Source: UMGS1484 sp045661365 (GTDB taxonomy: Bacteria; Bacillota; Clostridia; Oscillospirales; Acutalibacteraceae). From it: 6,729 nucleotides of DNA. The notes under the pieces were generated by a model, which saw nothing but the letters and a program-made list of their open reading frames with translations, was not told the DNA's origin and ran no database searches. How positions within the stretch are numbered: position 1 is the stretch's first letter; each line of letters begins with the position of its first letter. The stretch is from NCBI GenBank assembly GCA_045661365.1, contig JAZRFL010000088.1, positions 1 through 6,729 on the forward strand. Direction: 5' to 3'. The translations under genes and the position numbers were made by a program. Shown here in pieces: positions 1-6,645 of the stretch.

Positions 1-671
1 CCCCACAGCCAAATGTGGGTGGCAGGACGCTTGCCTTCGGCAATTCGTTTTTGATTCACGGGATGATCCTTCAAAACAGCGTTGCTCTTCTCCATCATAG
101 CAATCAATTCTTTTGCCAAAGGATTGGAATTCAAATAAGGACCAATCACCTTACCGCTAATATCGTGAGGCGGAGTAAGCTTTCCAATGTCTACCGTTCC
201 GTCTTTCCACACCAGACAATGGCGATAACTGACACCTGGGTAAAAACTGTAAATATCCGTGCCCAATTTTTCCTCAACAGTAGCAATCAACTCTTTGGCT
301 TCGGCGGTGGAAATGTCGCCTGCGCAATAATCCACCATAGTTTTGTCGGCGAAGTTTTCTTCGTCGCTCAAGGTTACCAGATTGGTACGCATGGCAACGT
401 CGTTATCGCCAAGGTTAATACCCATATTGGCAGCTTCCAGGGGAGAGCGACCGGTGTAGTAAGCCGCAGGGTCATAGCCTACCACCGAAAGATTGGCAAC
501 GTCACTACCGGGGGACATACCGTCGGGTACAGTTTTTGCCAAACCAATTTCGGAGTAAGGAGCAAGGGTGTCCATATTTGGCGTATCAGCATATTCCAAC
601 GGTGTTTTATTGCCCAACTCTTTTACAGGCAAATCCGACATACCGTCACATAACAAAACTATATATTTCAT
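1..671 (-). CDS. apgM: Cofactor-independent phosphoglycerate mutase, ApgM type (3' end missing)
   Basis: This is the N-terminal 223 codons of an alkaline-phosphatase-superfamily enzyme that interconverts 3- and 2-phosphoglycerate in glycolysis and gluconeogenesis, in the cytoplasm. The start is ATG at 671, with a GAGGTG ribosome site at 683-678, six bases upstream. Visible landmarks are the N-terminal metal-binding strand with C8-D9-G10-M11, the PGSDVANLSVVGYDP block at residues 54-68 (S56 is the likely phosphate-accepting serine by analogy with the superfamily), GRSPLEAANMGI at 74-85, RTNLVTL at 95-101, YRH at 149-151 and the conserved WLW at 221-223. The family is about 400 residues long, so the C-terminal metal-binding half lies outside the window. 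Members have also been annotated as a proposed homoserine kinase because some sit beside threonine genes; no such neighbour is visible here. The family call is secure, the exact substrate less so. Confidence 0.93.
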   Translation of the reverse strand, partial: MKYIVLLCDGMSDLPVKELGNKTPLEYADTPNMDTLAPYSEIGLAKTVPDGMSPGSDVANLSVVGYDPAAYYTGRSPLEAANMGINLGDNDVAMRTNLVTLSDEENFADKTMVDYCAGDISTAEAKELIATVEEKLGTDIYSFYPGVSYRHCLVWKDGTVDIGKLTPPHDISGKVIGPYLNSNPLAKELIAMMEKSNAVLKDHPVNQKRIAEGKRPATHIWLW

Positions 672-722
672 AAGTTTCACCTCGAGGATATTTTACTAGA
701 TTTTCGCACCAATTTCAAGACT

Positions 723-749
723 AAAATTATCATGTTATATGACAATTTT
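723..749. promoter_or_regulatory. 27-bp imperfect palindrome, candidate operator
   Basis: The half-sites AAAATTATCAT (723-733) and, read on the minus strand, AAAATTGTCAT (749-739) match at 10 of 11 positions around a short centre. The element ends one base before the -35 box of the mannosidase promoter and covers the likely promoter zone of the divergent apgM gene, including a GATAAT at 731-726 on the minus strand. The position suits a dimeric regulator controlling one or both genes. The regulator is not in the window. The arms are A/T-rich, so chance cannot be excluded. Confidence 0.42.
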
Positions 750-750
750 C

Positions 751-779
751 TTGACAGTTGGTAAGGTTTTTGGTAGAGT
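751..779 (+). promoter_or_regulatory. Sigma-A promoter of the alpha-mannosidase gene
   Basis: A perfect -35 box TTGACA (751-756) is followed after 17 bases by TAGAGT (774-779), which matches the -10 consensus at four of six positions and is helped by an extended -10 TGG just before it (771-773). Transcription would begin near 786, giving a leader of about 37 bases before the ATG at 823. No riboswitch-sized leader or attenuator fits in that space. Confidence 0.72.
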
Positions 780-809
780 TAATTTGATATGAACCAGCGC
801 TGCATTTTT

Positions 810-815
810 GGAGGT
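810..815 (+). promoter_or_regulatory. Ribosome binding site that fixes the mannosidase start
   Basis: GGAGGT lies seven bases before ATG at 823. An in-frame TTG at 808 overlaps this site and has no ribosome site of its own at suitable spacing, so the ATG is the chosen start. Confidence 0.85.
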
Positions 816-822
816 AATTTTT

Positions 823-3609
823 ATGACTTTACAAGCTAAAATCGATAAAATCTTAAAAACACCGTCTGCCGATCAAAGACTAAAATCCCAATTGCGGTAT
901 GCACTTCGTGTTTCATCAGTTGAAGATGGTGCCTATGACGATTTGTTGCATGTTGCGTGTGATCGAGTATTATCGCGGATAGACGAATGTGGCGTTATTG
1001 AAAATACGTTGACCAATGAGTTTGAAACTGCTTTGCTTCCGATGAGAGAGGCGGCAAAATCCTATAAACTTCATATGACAGCTCATGCACATATAGACAT
1101 GAACTGGCAGTGGGGATACCAAGAAACCGTAAACTTGACCTTAGATACTTTCCGTACCATGTTGCGTTTAATGGAAGAGTACCCTGATTTTACTTTTTCT
1201 CAATCACAAGTTTCTACCTATCAAATTTGCGAAGAATTTGACCCTGTGCTGTTTGAAGCGATTCGCAAACGTGTACAAGAGGGACGGTGGGAAGTTACCG
1301 CCACTACCTGGACCGAGGCCGACAAAAATCTTCCTTCCGGTGAGAGCCTTTTGCGCCATCACTTGTATTCTAAGCAATATATAAAAGAGAAATTTGGCTT
1401 GACATCGGAACAACTGCCGTTGGATTTCGAACCGGACACTTTTGGTCATTCAGCTTTTGTACCGGAAATTTTAAACAGCGGAGAAGTTAAGTACTATTAT
1501 CATTGCCGCGGCAAAGAAAATGAATATGCCTACCGTTACCAAGCACCAACCGGTGCTACCGTGTTGTGCTATCAAGATCCTTTCTTTTATAATGCGGTAT
1601 TAAATGAGTATTTTATAGAAAATGTACCCTTGTTATGTAACCGCTATGGAGCGAAGGTTTCTTTGCGTGCTTATGGTGTTGGTGACCATGGCGGCGGACC
1701 TTCACGTCGAGATATTGAATTGATTCATCAGGTGCAACAATGGCCGATTGCTCCTACAATTGTATTTAGTCGTTTTGTTGCCTTTTACAAAGAATTGGAA
1801 CAAGCGCAAGACAAGTTGCCAATAGTGGATCAAGAGCGCAACTATATTTTTACCGGTTGTTATTCTTCACAATCTGAAATCAAAGCAGGAAATCGCTTGT
1901 GTGAGGATCGGTTATATACCGCCGAAACCATGTCAGCACTTTCTGCTGTATTTGGTAACGGGCAAAGCAATAACCAACAATTTGCCAAAGCATGGCAACG
2001 GGTGATGTTTAATCAATTCCACGATATTTTGCCAGGTTCTTGTATGCGAGACGGGCGCCACTACGCTATGGGATTGTATCAAGAGGCTTTGGCTTATGCA
2101 AGTGCCGGTCTTTCTGCCGGTATTTTGTCATTGGCGGAAGCAATTGATACCTCGGCTTTCATTTATGATGATGAAAAAATGACTCGTTCCGAAGGAGCCG
2201 GTGGTGGCTTTGGTAGTGCATTGCAGGATTTTGCATTTCACACTACGGCAGAATACGGCAGAGGTAAGACGCGGGTGTACCATGTGTTTAATCCTACTTC
2301 TTTTGAACGTAAAGAAGTAACGAAGCTTATGCTTTGGGATTGGGAGGGCGATGTATCCCGTCTTGTTTGTCAAACGGTTGATGGCAAAAGTCTTACTTTT
2401 AAACACTCCGGGCAATCCCACTATTGGGGTCACGAACGTATAGAATTGGCAGTTTTGGTTTCGGTACCTGCTTTTGGTGTGACAACCTTGGTGGTAAAAG
2501 AAGGCGATATACAAACGATCGGATTACACGACGGTGAAATAGAAAACATTAACCATCGTGTTGAGTATGTACGACCGTTGGTACTTGAAAACCAAAAAAT
2601 ACGTGCCGAATTTGACCAAGATATGTGTTTGATTTCTTTGGTTGAAAAGGCAAGCGGTCAAGAAATGATTGCAGGGAAGGCAGCTTATTTTGAATACTAT
2701 GCCGAAAGCAGTCGCATCCATATGCCAAATGCGTGGAGCGAAGGTCAACCGGTGCGAATTGAAAATATCAACCAAGTCGCCAAAACCTATATTGCTGATC
2801 GAGGTTTTGCTTCAGCGGTAGATCAATCCATCGATTATGATTTGGAATACGGTGATACACGCATCCATGTAAATGTTTGTTTACCTGTGGACTCTTCACT
2901 ACTCCAGTTCCAAGTTACCACCGACTGGCGTGAAAACGGCTTCCATGGTCAAGAGATCCCCACATTGCGTTTCCGTGTGCCTCTGAGTTATACTGCGAAC
3001 AATGCGTGGTATGACATTCCGCTCGGAGTGATCGAACGTAACGCATTGCCTCATGACGTACCGGCACGTAGTTTTGTTTATGCTCCCAACGGTGAAAATC
3101 AAGGGGTGGCGGTCATGTGTAATACACAAGGTGCTTATCGTAAAGAAAACGATACCCTAAGTGTTACGCTGTTACGCGCCACGTCAATTCCCGACCATTT
3201 ACCGGAATTTGGTATGCACCACCAAAAAATTGCAGTCGGTGTGCTTCCTGCTTCCAAACAAGAAATTCATAAAGCGGCGCTGAGCTTTTTACATCCCATG
3301 CCATATACTTCTGTTTGCCCTCACAAGGGTGTGTTGCCTTGCGATACTCAGTTTATGAAGATTGAAGGTAATGTGGTCGTTTCGGGAATTAAAACTCCGG
3401 AAAATGCTCAGGGTAGGGAATTAATTATACGGTTTTACAGTTTAGATGATCAACAACAAAATGTAAAATTATGGTTATATCATGCCCCGGTTTCTGCTTG
3501 TCGTGTCAATGCTTTGGAACGGGCCGAAGAAGAACTGACTCTGTGCGGTCAAGAAATTGATCTTGCTGTTTCTCCCTTGTCTCTCAATAGCATTAAAATC
3601 ACATTTTAA
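823..3609 (+). CDS. GH38 alpha-mannosidase, cytoplasmic
   Basis: The product is a 928-residue retaining alpha-mannosidase of glycoside hydrolase family 38, a zinc-dependent enzyme that removes terminal alpha-linked mannose from oligosaccharides or small mannosides. In order, the sequence shows a short N-terminal region; the GH38 catalytic block HAHIDMNW at 88-95, whose H90 and D92 correspond to family metal ligands; EPDTFGHS at 203-210, with D205 as the expected nucleophile; GVGDHGGGP at 285-293, where D288 may be the acid/base; and FNQFHDILPGS at 396-406 in the helical middle domain, where H400 is the expected fourth metal ligand. A large beta-rich C-terminal region follows to residue 928. 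There is no signal peptide or membrane segment, so it should act on imported sugars. Length is in the usual range for bacterial members (about 850-1050). It has its own promoter and terminator, with no transporter or other glycosidase adjacent. The linkage cleaved cannot be read from sequence: MngB-like mannosylglycerate or N-glycan-like substrates are both possible. Confidence 0.93.
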   Translation: MTLQAKIDKILKTPSADQRLKSQLRYALRVSSVEDGAYDDLLHVACDRVLSRIDECGVIENTLTNEFETALLPMREAAKSYKLHMTAHAHIDMNWQWGYQETVNLTLDTFRTMLRLMEEYPDFTFSQSQVSTYQICEEFDPVLFEAIRKRVQEGRWEVTATTWTEADKNLPSGESLLRHHLYSKQYIKEKFGLTSEQLPLDFEPDTFGHSAFVPEILNSGEVKYYYHCRGKENEYAYRYQAPTGATVLCYQDPFFYNAVLNEYFIENVPLLCNRYGAKVSLRAYGVGDHGGGPSRRDIELIHQVQQWPIAPTIVFSRFVAFYKELEQAQDKLPIVDQERNYIFTGCYSSQSEIKAGNRLCEDRLYTAETMSALSAVFGNGQSNNQQFAKAWQRVMFNQFHDILPGSCMRDGRHYAMGLYQEALAYASAGLSAGILSLAEAIDTSAFIYDDEKMTRSEGAGGGFGSALQDFAFHTTAEYGRGKTRVYHVFNPTSFERKEVTKLMLWDWEGDVSRLVCQTVDGKSLTFKHSGQSHYWGHERIELAVLVSVPAFGVTTLVVKEGDIQTIGLHDGEIENINHRVEYVRPLVLENQKIRAEFDQDMCLISLVEKASGQEMIAGKAAYFEYYAESSRIHMPNAWSEGQPVRIENINQVAKTYIADRGFASAVDQSIDYDLEYGDTRIHVNVCLPVDSSLLQFQVTTDWRENGFHGQEIPTLRFRVPLSYTANNAWYDIPLGVIERNALPHDVPARSFVYAPNGENQGVAVMCNTQGAYRKENDTLSVTLLRATSIPDHLPEFGMHHQKIAVGVLPASKQEIHKAALSFLHPMPYTSVCPHKGVLPCDTQFMKIEGNVVVSGIKTPENAQGRELIIRFYSLDDQQQNVKLWLYHAPVSACRVNALERAEEELTLCGQEIDLAVSPLSLNSIKITF

Positions 3610-3616
3610 TCAATAG

Positions 3617-3654
3617 AAAACGCTCCACACTTTATTGTGTGGAGCGTTGGTTTT
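3617..3654. terminator. Bidirectional intrinsic terminator between convergent genes
   Basis: A perfect 12-bp stem (3619-3630 paired with 3637-3648) closes a six-base loop TTTATT. On the minus strand the stem runs straight into TTTTCTATT, a good U-tract for ending rsmE-rsmF. On the plus strand it is followed by GGTTTT, a weaker tract that should still end the mannosidase transcript. It occupies nearly the whole 43-bp gap between the two stop codons. Confidence 0.88.
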
Positions 3655-5011
3655 ATGGCAAGATCCTAAGTCCTTTTGGGTAGTGATTTTTTGCTTTTCC
3701 TCCGCTGACTTTGACACCGCCGAGAGGGCAACCCATTACTGTGATCACCGCCCAACCATTTTGGCAATCGGTTGGGATTTCTTCTCCTTGCAGGAATTGC
3801 ATCAGCCTTTTGTCATCGAGCGTTAATTCTATCTTTCTTTTAAACGTTTGCCCCATTGCCATAAAGAATTGGTGATGGGGTTGCACGTAGTTCTTTTTTA
3901 CCTCACCAATGGTAATACCGCAACAAAAAGCGGCACCTTTCGGCACGGTGAAATTGGGCGTGAAATATACCGGATTGCCATTGTATAGTTTTACGTGATC
4001 GACGTCAAAATGCGTGAGAGTATCTTGCAAGAAATCCAAAACCGATTGAGGCACTTTTTCTGTGACAGCAGATTTGGATTTTGAAGGGGCAGGGGAAGTA
4101 CCTTTGTGTTGCAGTACTGCCATGAATTGACCTTCACCCTTTGATTTATGTGGGTAAAAACGACGTGCTTCGGCTATATTTTGACATTGACATCCGTCAA
4201 AGAATATACCGGCTACGGTGGCCTCTTTTACCGTATTTTTAACAGGGGAGAGAACAAAATCAGGATGTCGCTGTAAAAAACGATCAATGGTCATTTCGTT
4301 TTCTTCCGGAGAGAACGTACAGGTAGCATAAATAATAATACCACCGTCTTTTAAGGCTTTGACTGCATTGTCCAAAATGTCTGCTTGTCGTTCCGCACAC
4401 ATAGTAACGTTGTTTTGGCTCCATTCTTGCACGGCAATGGCTTCCTTGCGAAACATACCTTCGCCGGAACAAGGCGCGTCGACCATGATCAAATCAAAGG
4501 TGTTGGCAAAGGTAGATGCAACTTTTGCCGGGTCCATGCAAGTGGTTACGACATTATGTAAACCTAAACGTTCTACGTTTCCGGTTAAAATTTTGCAACG
4601 AGAGGCAATGATTTCGTTTGAAACCAAAACACCGTTTGGCCCTAATTTGTTCTTGAGTTGCGTGGATTTTCCGCCGGGAGCGGCGCATAGATCTAATATG
4701 TGCCAATCGGGGTCAATATCCACACACTCCGCTGGAGCCATAGCGGCGGGTTCTTGCACGTAGATCATGCCTGCATGGTGAAAGGGATGATTCCCTATTT
4801 TGTCATAATCAAAGGTGAATCCATTTTTGACATAGGGAATCGATTGACCGCCAAAGGGGTTGATTGACAGAAAATCGGACAATGAAATTTTATCGGTATT
4901 GACCCGAAAACCACGAATCGGTGGCTGGTTTAAAGCTTCGTAATAGTCGTGAAATTCATCACCCAACAGTTGCTTCATACGTTGCTCATAGTCGGCGGGA
5001 AGTTGAATCAT
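3653..5011 (-). CDS. rsmF: RsmF/NOL1-NOP2-Sun family rRNA cytosine-C5 methyltransferase
   Basis: This 452-residue S-adenosylmethionine-dependent enzyme adds a methyl group to C5 of a cytosine in rRNA, probably 16S rRNA, in the cytoplasm. The N-terminal part has the family RGFRVNT motif (33-39). The SAM site is DLCAAPGGKS (107-116), motif IV is DAPCSGEG (178-185) with C181, which helps product release, and motif VI is YATCTFSPEENE (228-239) with the catalytic C231. ARRFYPHKSKGEGQF (282-296) closes the catalytic domain. After a Ser/Lys-rich linker (about 305-318), the C-terminal portion resembles the RsmF-specific extra domains, ending in a PUA-like RNA-binding segment (about 388-450) with KNHYPKGLR at 441-449. 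Length is typical of Firmicutes members. Its ATG overlaps the rsmE stop as ATGA, and the nearest purine-rich site (GAAGGG, 5029-5024) is 12 bases away, so translation is probably coupled to rsmE. Which cytosine it modifies is uncertain, since several residues are targeted by different members of the family. Confidence 0.93.
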   Translation of the reverse strand: MIQLPADYEQRMKQLLGDEFHDYYEALNQPPIRGFRVNTDKISLSDFLSINPFGGQSIPYVKNGFTFDYDKIGNHPFHHAGMIYVQEPAAMAPAECVDIDPDWHILDLCAAPGGKSTQLKNKLGPNGVLVSNEIIASRCKILTGNVERLGLHNVVTTCMDPAKVASTFANTFDLIMVDAPCSGEGMFRKEAIAVQEWSQNNVTMCAERQADILDNAVKALKDGGIIIYATCTFSPEENEMTIDRFLQRHPDFVLSPVKNTVKEATVAGIFFDGCQCQNIAEARRFYPHKSKGEGQFMAVLQHKGTSPAPSKSKSAVTEKVPQSVLDFLQDTLTHFDVDHVKLYNGNPVYFTPNFTVPKGAAFCCGITIGEVKKNYVQPHHQFFMAMGQTFKRKIELTLDDKRLMQFLQGEEIPTDCQNGWAVITVMGCPLGGVKVSGGKAKNHYPKGLRILP

Positions 5012-5760
5012 TGGTCGTTGTCACCCTTCATTTCAAGTTGAAACATACATAAGCTTACAGTGGCAATGGCGGCTGTTTCGGTACGCAATATGCGACTGCC
5101 CAAAGAAATGGTTTTTCCACCAAAAGCGGTAATGGAATCAATTTCTTTGGGATCAAACCCGCCCTCGGGACCGATGAAGATTCCTATTTTTGTTCCTTTT
5201 GAAAGTCTGGAAATTGCCTCGATGGTGGCAGACATGCCGCGGTGATTCTCATATGGAACCAAAACTAAGTCCAAATTTTTGGCTTGTTCTAAAGCAGTTT
5301 TGAAAGAAATCGGTTCTTGTACGGCGGGAACGACAGCTCGTTTGCTTTGCTTCGCGGCAGATTCTGCGATTGCTTGCCAGCGGATTTGCTTTGCTTTTTT
5401 CTTTTTATCTTCCAATTTAACTACACAGTTGGTCATTTCAACCGGAATAATAGATGATACACCAAGTTCAACGGTTTTTTGTATGATCCATTCCAATTTG
5501 TCGGATTTTGGTAATCCTTGGAATAAAATTATTTCGGCATCTAACTCGGTGTTTTGAAAATTTTCTTCTACAATTTGAGCAACGGCTGTCTCGTTTTCAA
5601 AACCTACCAAACGGCAAAGGTGACTGGCACCGCCGTGACTGACCAAAAATACGTCATCGGTGTGCATACGCAGTACATTTTTTATATGATTATAATCCGG
5701 CCCGTCTATTATAAAACGGTCGTCTATTCGATTGGACTCATTGGCAAAAAAGTTAAACAT
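5008..5760 (-). CDS. rsmE: 16S rRNA m3U1498 methyltransferase RsmE
   Basis: This 250-residue SPOUT-class methyltransferase makes N3-methyluridine at position 1498 (E. coli numbering) of 16S rRNA in the decoding region, in the assembled 30S subunit. The N-terminal PUA-like domain spans about residues 1-70, with HIKNVLRM at 25-32. The catalytic trefoil-knot domain follows, with LPKSDKLEWIIQKTVELGV (83-101), the E-S-A-A-K-Q-S-K-R block at 133-141, the SAM-binding IGPEGGF (196-202) and LGSRILRTETAAI (220-232), which are the signature knot loops. The length matches the family (about 240-250). The start is ATG at 5760, with GAGGTG at 5771-5766, five bases upstream. It is the first gene of an operon with rsmF and has a strong promoter directly upstream. 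All key motifs are intact. Confidence 0.96.
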   Translation of the reverse strand: MFNFFANESNRIDDRFIIDGPDYNHIKNVLRMHTDDVFLVSHGGASHLCRLVGFENETAVAQIVEENFQNTELDAEIILFQGLPKSDKLEWIIQKTVELGVSSIIPVEMTNCVVKLEDKKKKAKQIRWQAIAESAAKQSKRAVVPAVQEPISFKTALEQAKNLDLVLVPYENHRGMSATIEAISRLSKGTKIGIFIGPEGGFDPKEIDSITAFGGKTISLGSRILRTETAAIATVSLCMFQLEMKGDNDQ

Positions 5761-5778
5761 GACATCACCTCGAAGTGT

Positions 5779-5807
5779 ATTATAACAAAATAGGCTGTGT
5801 TTGACAA
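5779..5807 (-). promoter_or_regulatory. Sigma-A promoter of the rsmE-rsmF operon
   Basis: Reading the minus strand, TTGTCA (5807-5802, five of six to consensus) is separated by 17 bases from a perfect TATAAT (5784-5779) that also carries the extended TGT just before it. Transcription would begin near 5772, almost on top of the ribosome site at 5771-5766, leaving a leader of only about 12 bases. Confidence 0.82.
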
Positions 5808-5825
5808 CTATAAAATTTTTGAATA

Positions 5826-5842
5826 TTGATTTGTGAAATCAA
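5826..5842. promoter_or_regulatory. 17-bp perfect palindrome, candidate operator
   Basis: TTGATTT-GTG-AAATCAA has seven-base arms that pair perfectly around a three-base centre. It lies between the two divergent promoters, upstream of the -35 box of the corrinoid gene and of the rsmE promoter. Its site suits a regulator of the corrinoid gene. The spacer is A/T-rich, so a chance match remains possible. Confidence 0.3.
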
Positions 5843-5862
5843 AATATATTGGTAAAATATAC

Positions 5863-5891
5863 TTGCTTTTTTGTGTAAAATAAGGTATGAT
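5863..5891 (+). promoter_or_regulatory. Sigma-A promoter of the corrinoid protein gene
   Basis: TTGCTT (5863-5868, four of six) and TATGAT (5886-5891, five of six) are spaced by 17 bases. The start of transcription would fall near 5898, giving a leader of roughly 23 bases that contains the ribosome site but leaves no room for a cobalamin riboswitch. Confidence 0.68.
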
Positions 5892-5906
5892 TTATTTAAT
5901 AAAAAG

Positions 5907-5912
5907 AAGGAG
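5907..5912 (+). promoter_or_regulatory. Ribosome binding site that fixes a GTG start
   Basis: AAGGAG lies eight bases before GTG at 5921. An earlier in-frame GTG at 5912 overlaps the ribosome site itself and cannot use it, so 5921 is the better start. Confidence 0.82.
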
Positions 5913-5920
5913 TGATCTGT

Positions 5921-6550
5921 GTGGCGATTTTAGAAGATATCAGCATGTATTTGCAACAGGGCCGCGCGAAAAATGTAAAGGCGTTGGTTGCCCAAGCGTT
6001 AGAAGAAGGGGTGCCTGCCGAACAAATTTTAAATGAGGGCTTGCTAGCAGGGATGGATGTTGTTGGCGAACGGTTTAAAAAGAATGAAGTATACGTTCCC
6101 GAGGTTTTGCTGTCTGCCCGTGCTATGAATATGGGAACTGAAATTTTAAAACCCTATTTGCAAGAAGATGGTGCAACCGAAAAGGGTACGGTCGTGCTCG
6201 GAACTGTAAAAGGGGACTTGCATGACATTGGTAAAAACTTGGTCCGTATGATGATGGAAGGCAAAGGGCTGAAGGTTATTGATTTGGGTGTTGACGTTGA
6301 TGCACAAAAATTTGTTGACGCCGCCAAAGAAAACAATGCCAAAGTGATTGCTTGCTCCGCTCTGCTTACCACCACCATGGGTGAAATGAAAAACGTGGTG
6401 GATTTGGTAAAAGAAAACGGATTGGATGTAGCAGTTATGGTTGGCGGAGCTCCCGTTACCAAGGATTTTGCTGATTCAATTGGGGCAAGTTATTATACCG
6501 ATGATGCCGCATCTTGTGCTGATCAGGCGTTGGCATATTGTGTTTGTTAA
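5921..6550 (+). CDS. Corrinoid (cobalamin-binding) methyl-carrier protein, MtbC/MttC/MtqC-like
   Basis: This 209-residue cytoplasmic protein holds a B12-type cofactor and shuttles a methyl group between a substrate-specific methyltransferase and an acceptor methyltransferase (to tetrahydrofolate, coenzyme M or homocysteine, depending on the system). Residues 1-85 form the helical cap domain, with VGERFKKNEVYVPEVLLSARAM at about 48-69 matching the family pattern. A Rossmann-like B12 domain follows, with GTVKGDLHDIGKN (94-106), in which D99, H101 and G104 make the DxHxxG motif and H101 is the lower cobalt ligand. SALL (146-149) and VGGAPVT (174-180) are the remaining cofactor-pocket segments. 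The length matches stand-alone corrinoid proteins of methylamine, betaine and methoxy-aromatic demethylation. It ends in an unusual C-V-C. It has its own promoter and terminator and no methyltransferase alongside, so its substrate is unknown. A role as a B12 module of a split methionine synthase is an alternative. Confidence 0.92.
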   Translation: MAILEDISMYLQQGRAKNVKALVAQALEEGVPAEQILNEGLLAGMDVVGERFKKNEVYVPEVLLSARAMNMGTEILKPYLQEDGATEKGTVVLGTVKGDLHDIGKNLVRMMMEGKGLKVIDLGVDVDAQKFVDAAKENNAKVIACSALLTTTMGEMKNVVDLVKENGLDVAVMVGGAPVTKDFADSIGASYYTDDAASCADQALAYCVC

Positions 6551-6567
6551 TTTTGATTAATAACGTT

Positions 6568-6600
6568 ATGACCGACAGAGTTTTCTGTCGGTCATGCTTT
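6568..6600 (+). terminator. Intrinsic terminator of the corrinoid gene
   Basis: An 11-bp perfect stem (6568-6578 with 6585-6595, ATGACCGACAG and its complement), extendable by one A-T pair to leave a GTTT loop, is followed by GCTTTTG. The U-tract is short, but stem strength and its place 17 bases after the stop codon support termination. This isolates the gene from the downstream tRNA. Confidence 0.8.
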
Positions 6601-6645
6601 TGTGAAGAACGTCGCCATTTATGTGAAATTTCTTTGCAATATTCC

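Noticed and set aside
15..653. Open reading frame of 212 codons on the plus strand
   Set aside because: It lies opposite apgM, whose motifs are clear on the minus strand; its own translation resembles no protein family I recognise, and it has no ribosome site.
792..805. Possible CcpA catabolite-repression (cre) site around AGCGCT in the mannosidase leader
   Set aside because: Only the central A-x-CG-x-T core fits; the outer conserved T-G and C-A positions are wrong, leaving an eight-base palindrome CAGCGCTG that can arise by chance.
808..822. Five-codon N-terminal extension of the mannosidase from a TTG at 808
   Set aside because: The TTG overlaps the start of the ribosome site that is correctly spaced for the ATG at 823.
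4359..4763. Open reading frame of 134 codons on the plus strand inside rsmF
   Set aside because: It lies opposite the conserved SAM-binding and catalytic motifs of rsmF and has no features of its own.
5801..5829. Second forward promoter for the corrinoid gene (TTGACA with TATTGA)
   Set aside because: The -10 match is only three of six, and a better-balanced promoter lies nearer the gene; the TTGACA is mostly the complement of the rsmE -35 box.
5898..5920. Cobalamin riboswitch in front of the corrinoid gene
   Set aside because: The predicted leader is about 23 bases and the entire spacer is about 160 bases of A/T-rich sequence, with no B12-box-like motif or multi-stem structure.
6154..6462. 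Open reading frame of 102 codons on the minus strand
   Set aside because: It is a Ser/Thr-rich shadow of the corrinoid gene, without a ribosome site or recognisable motif.
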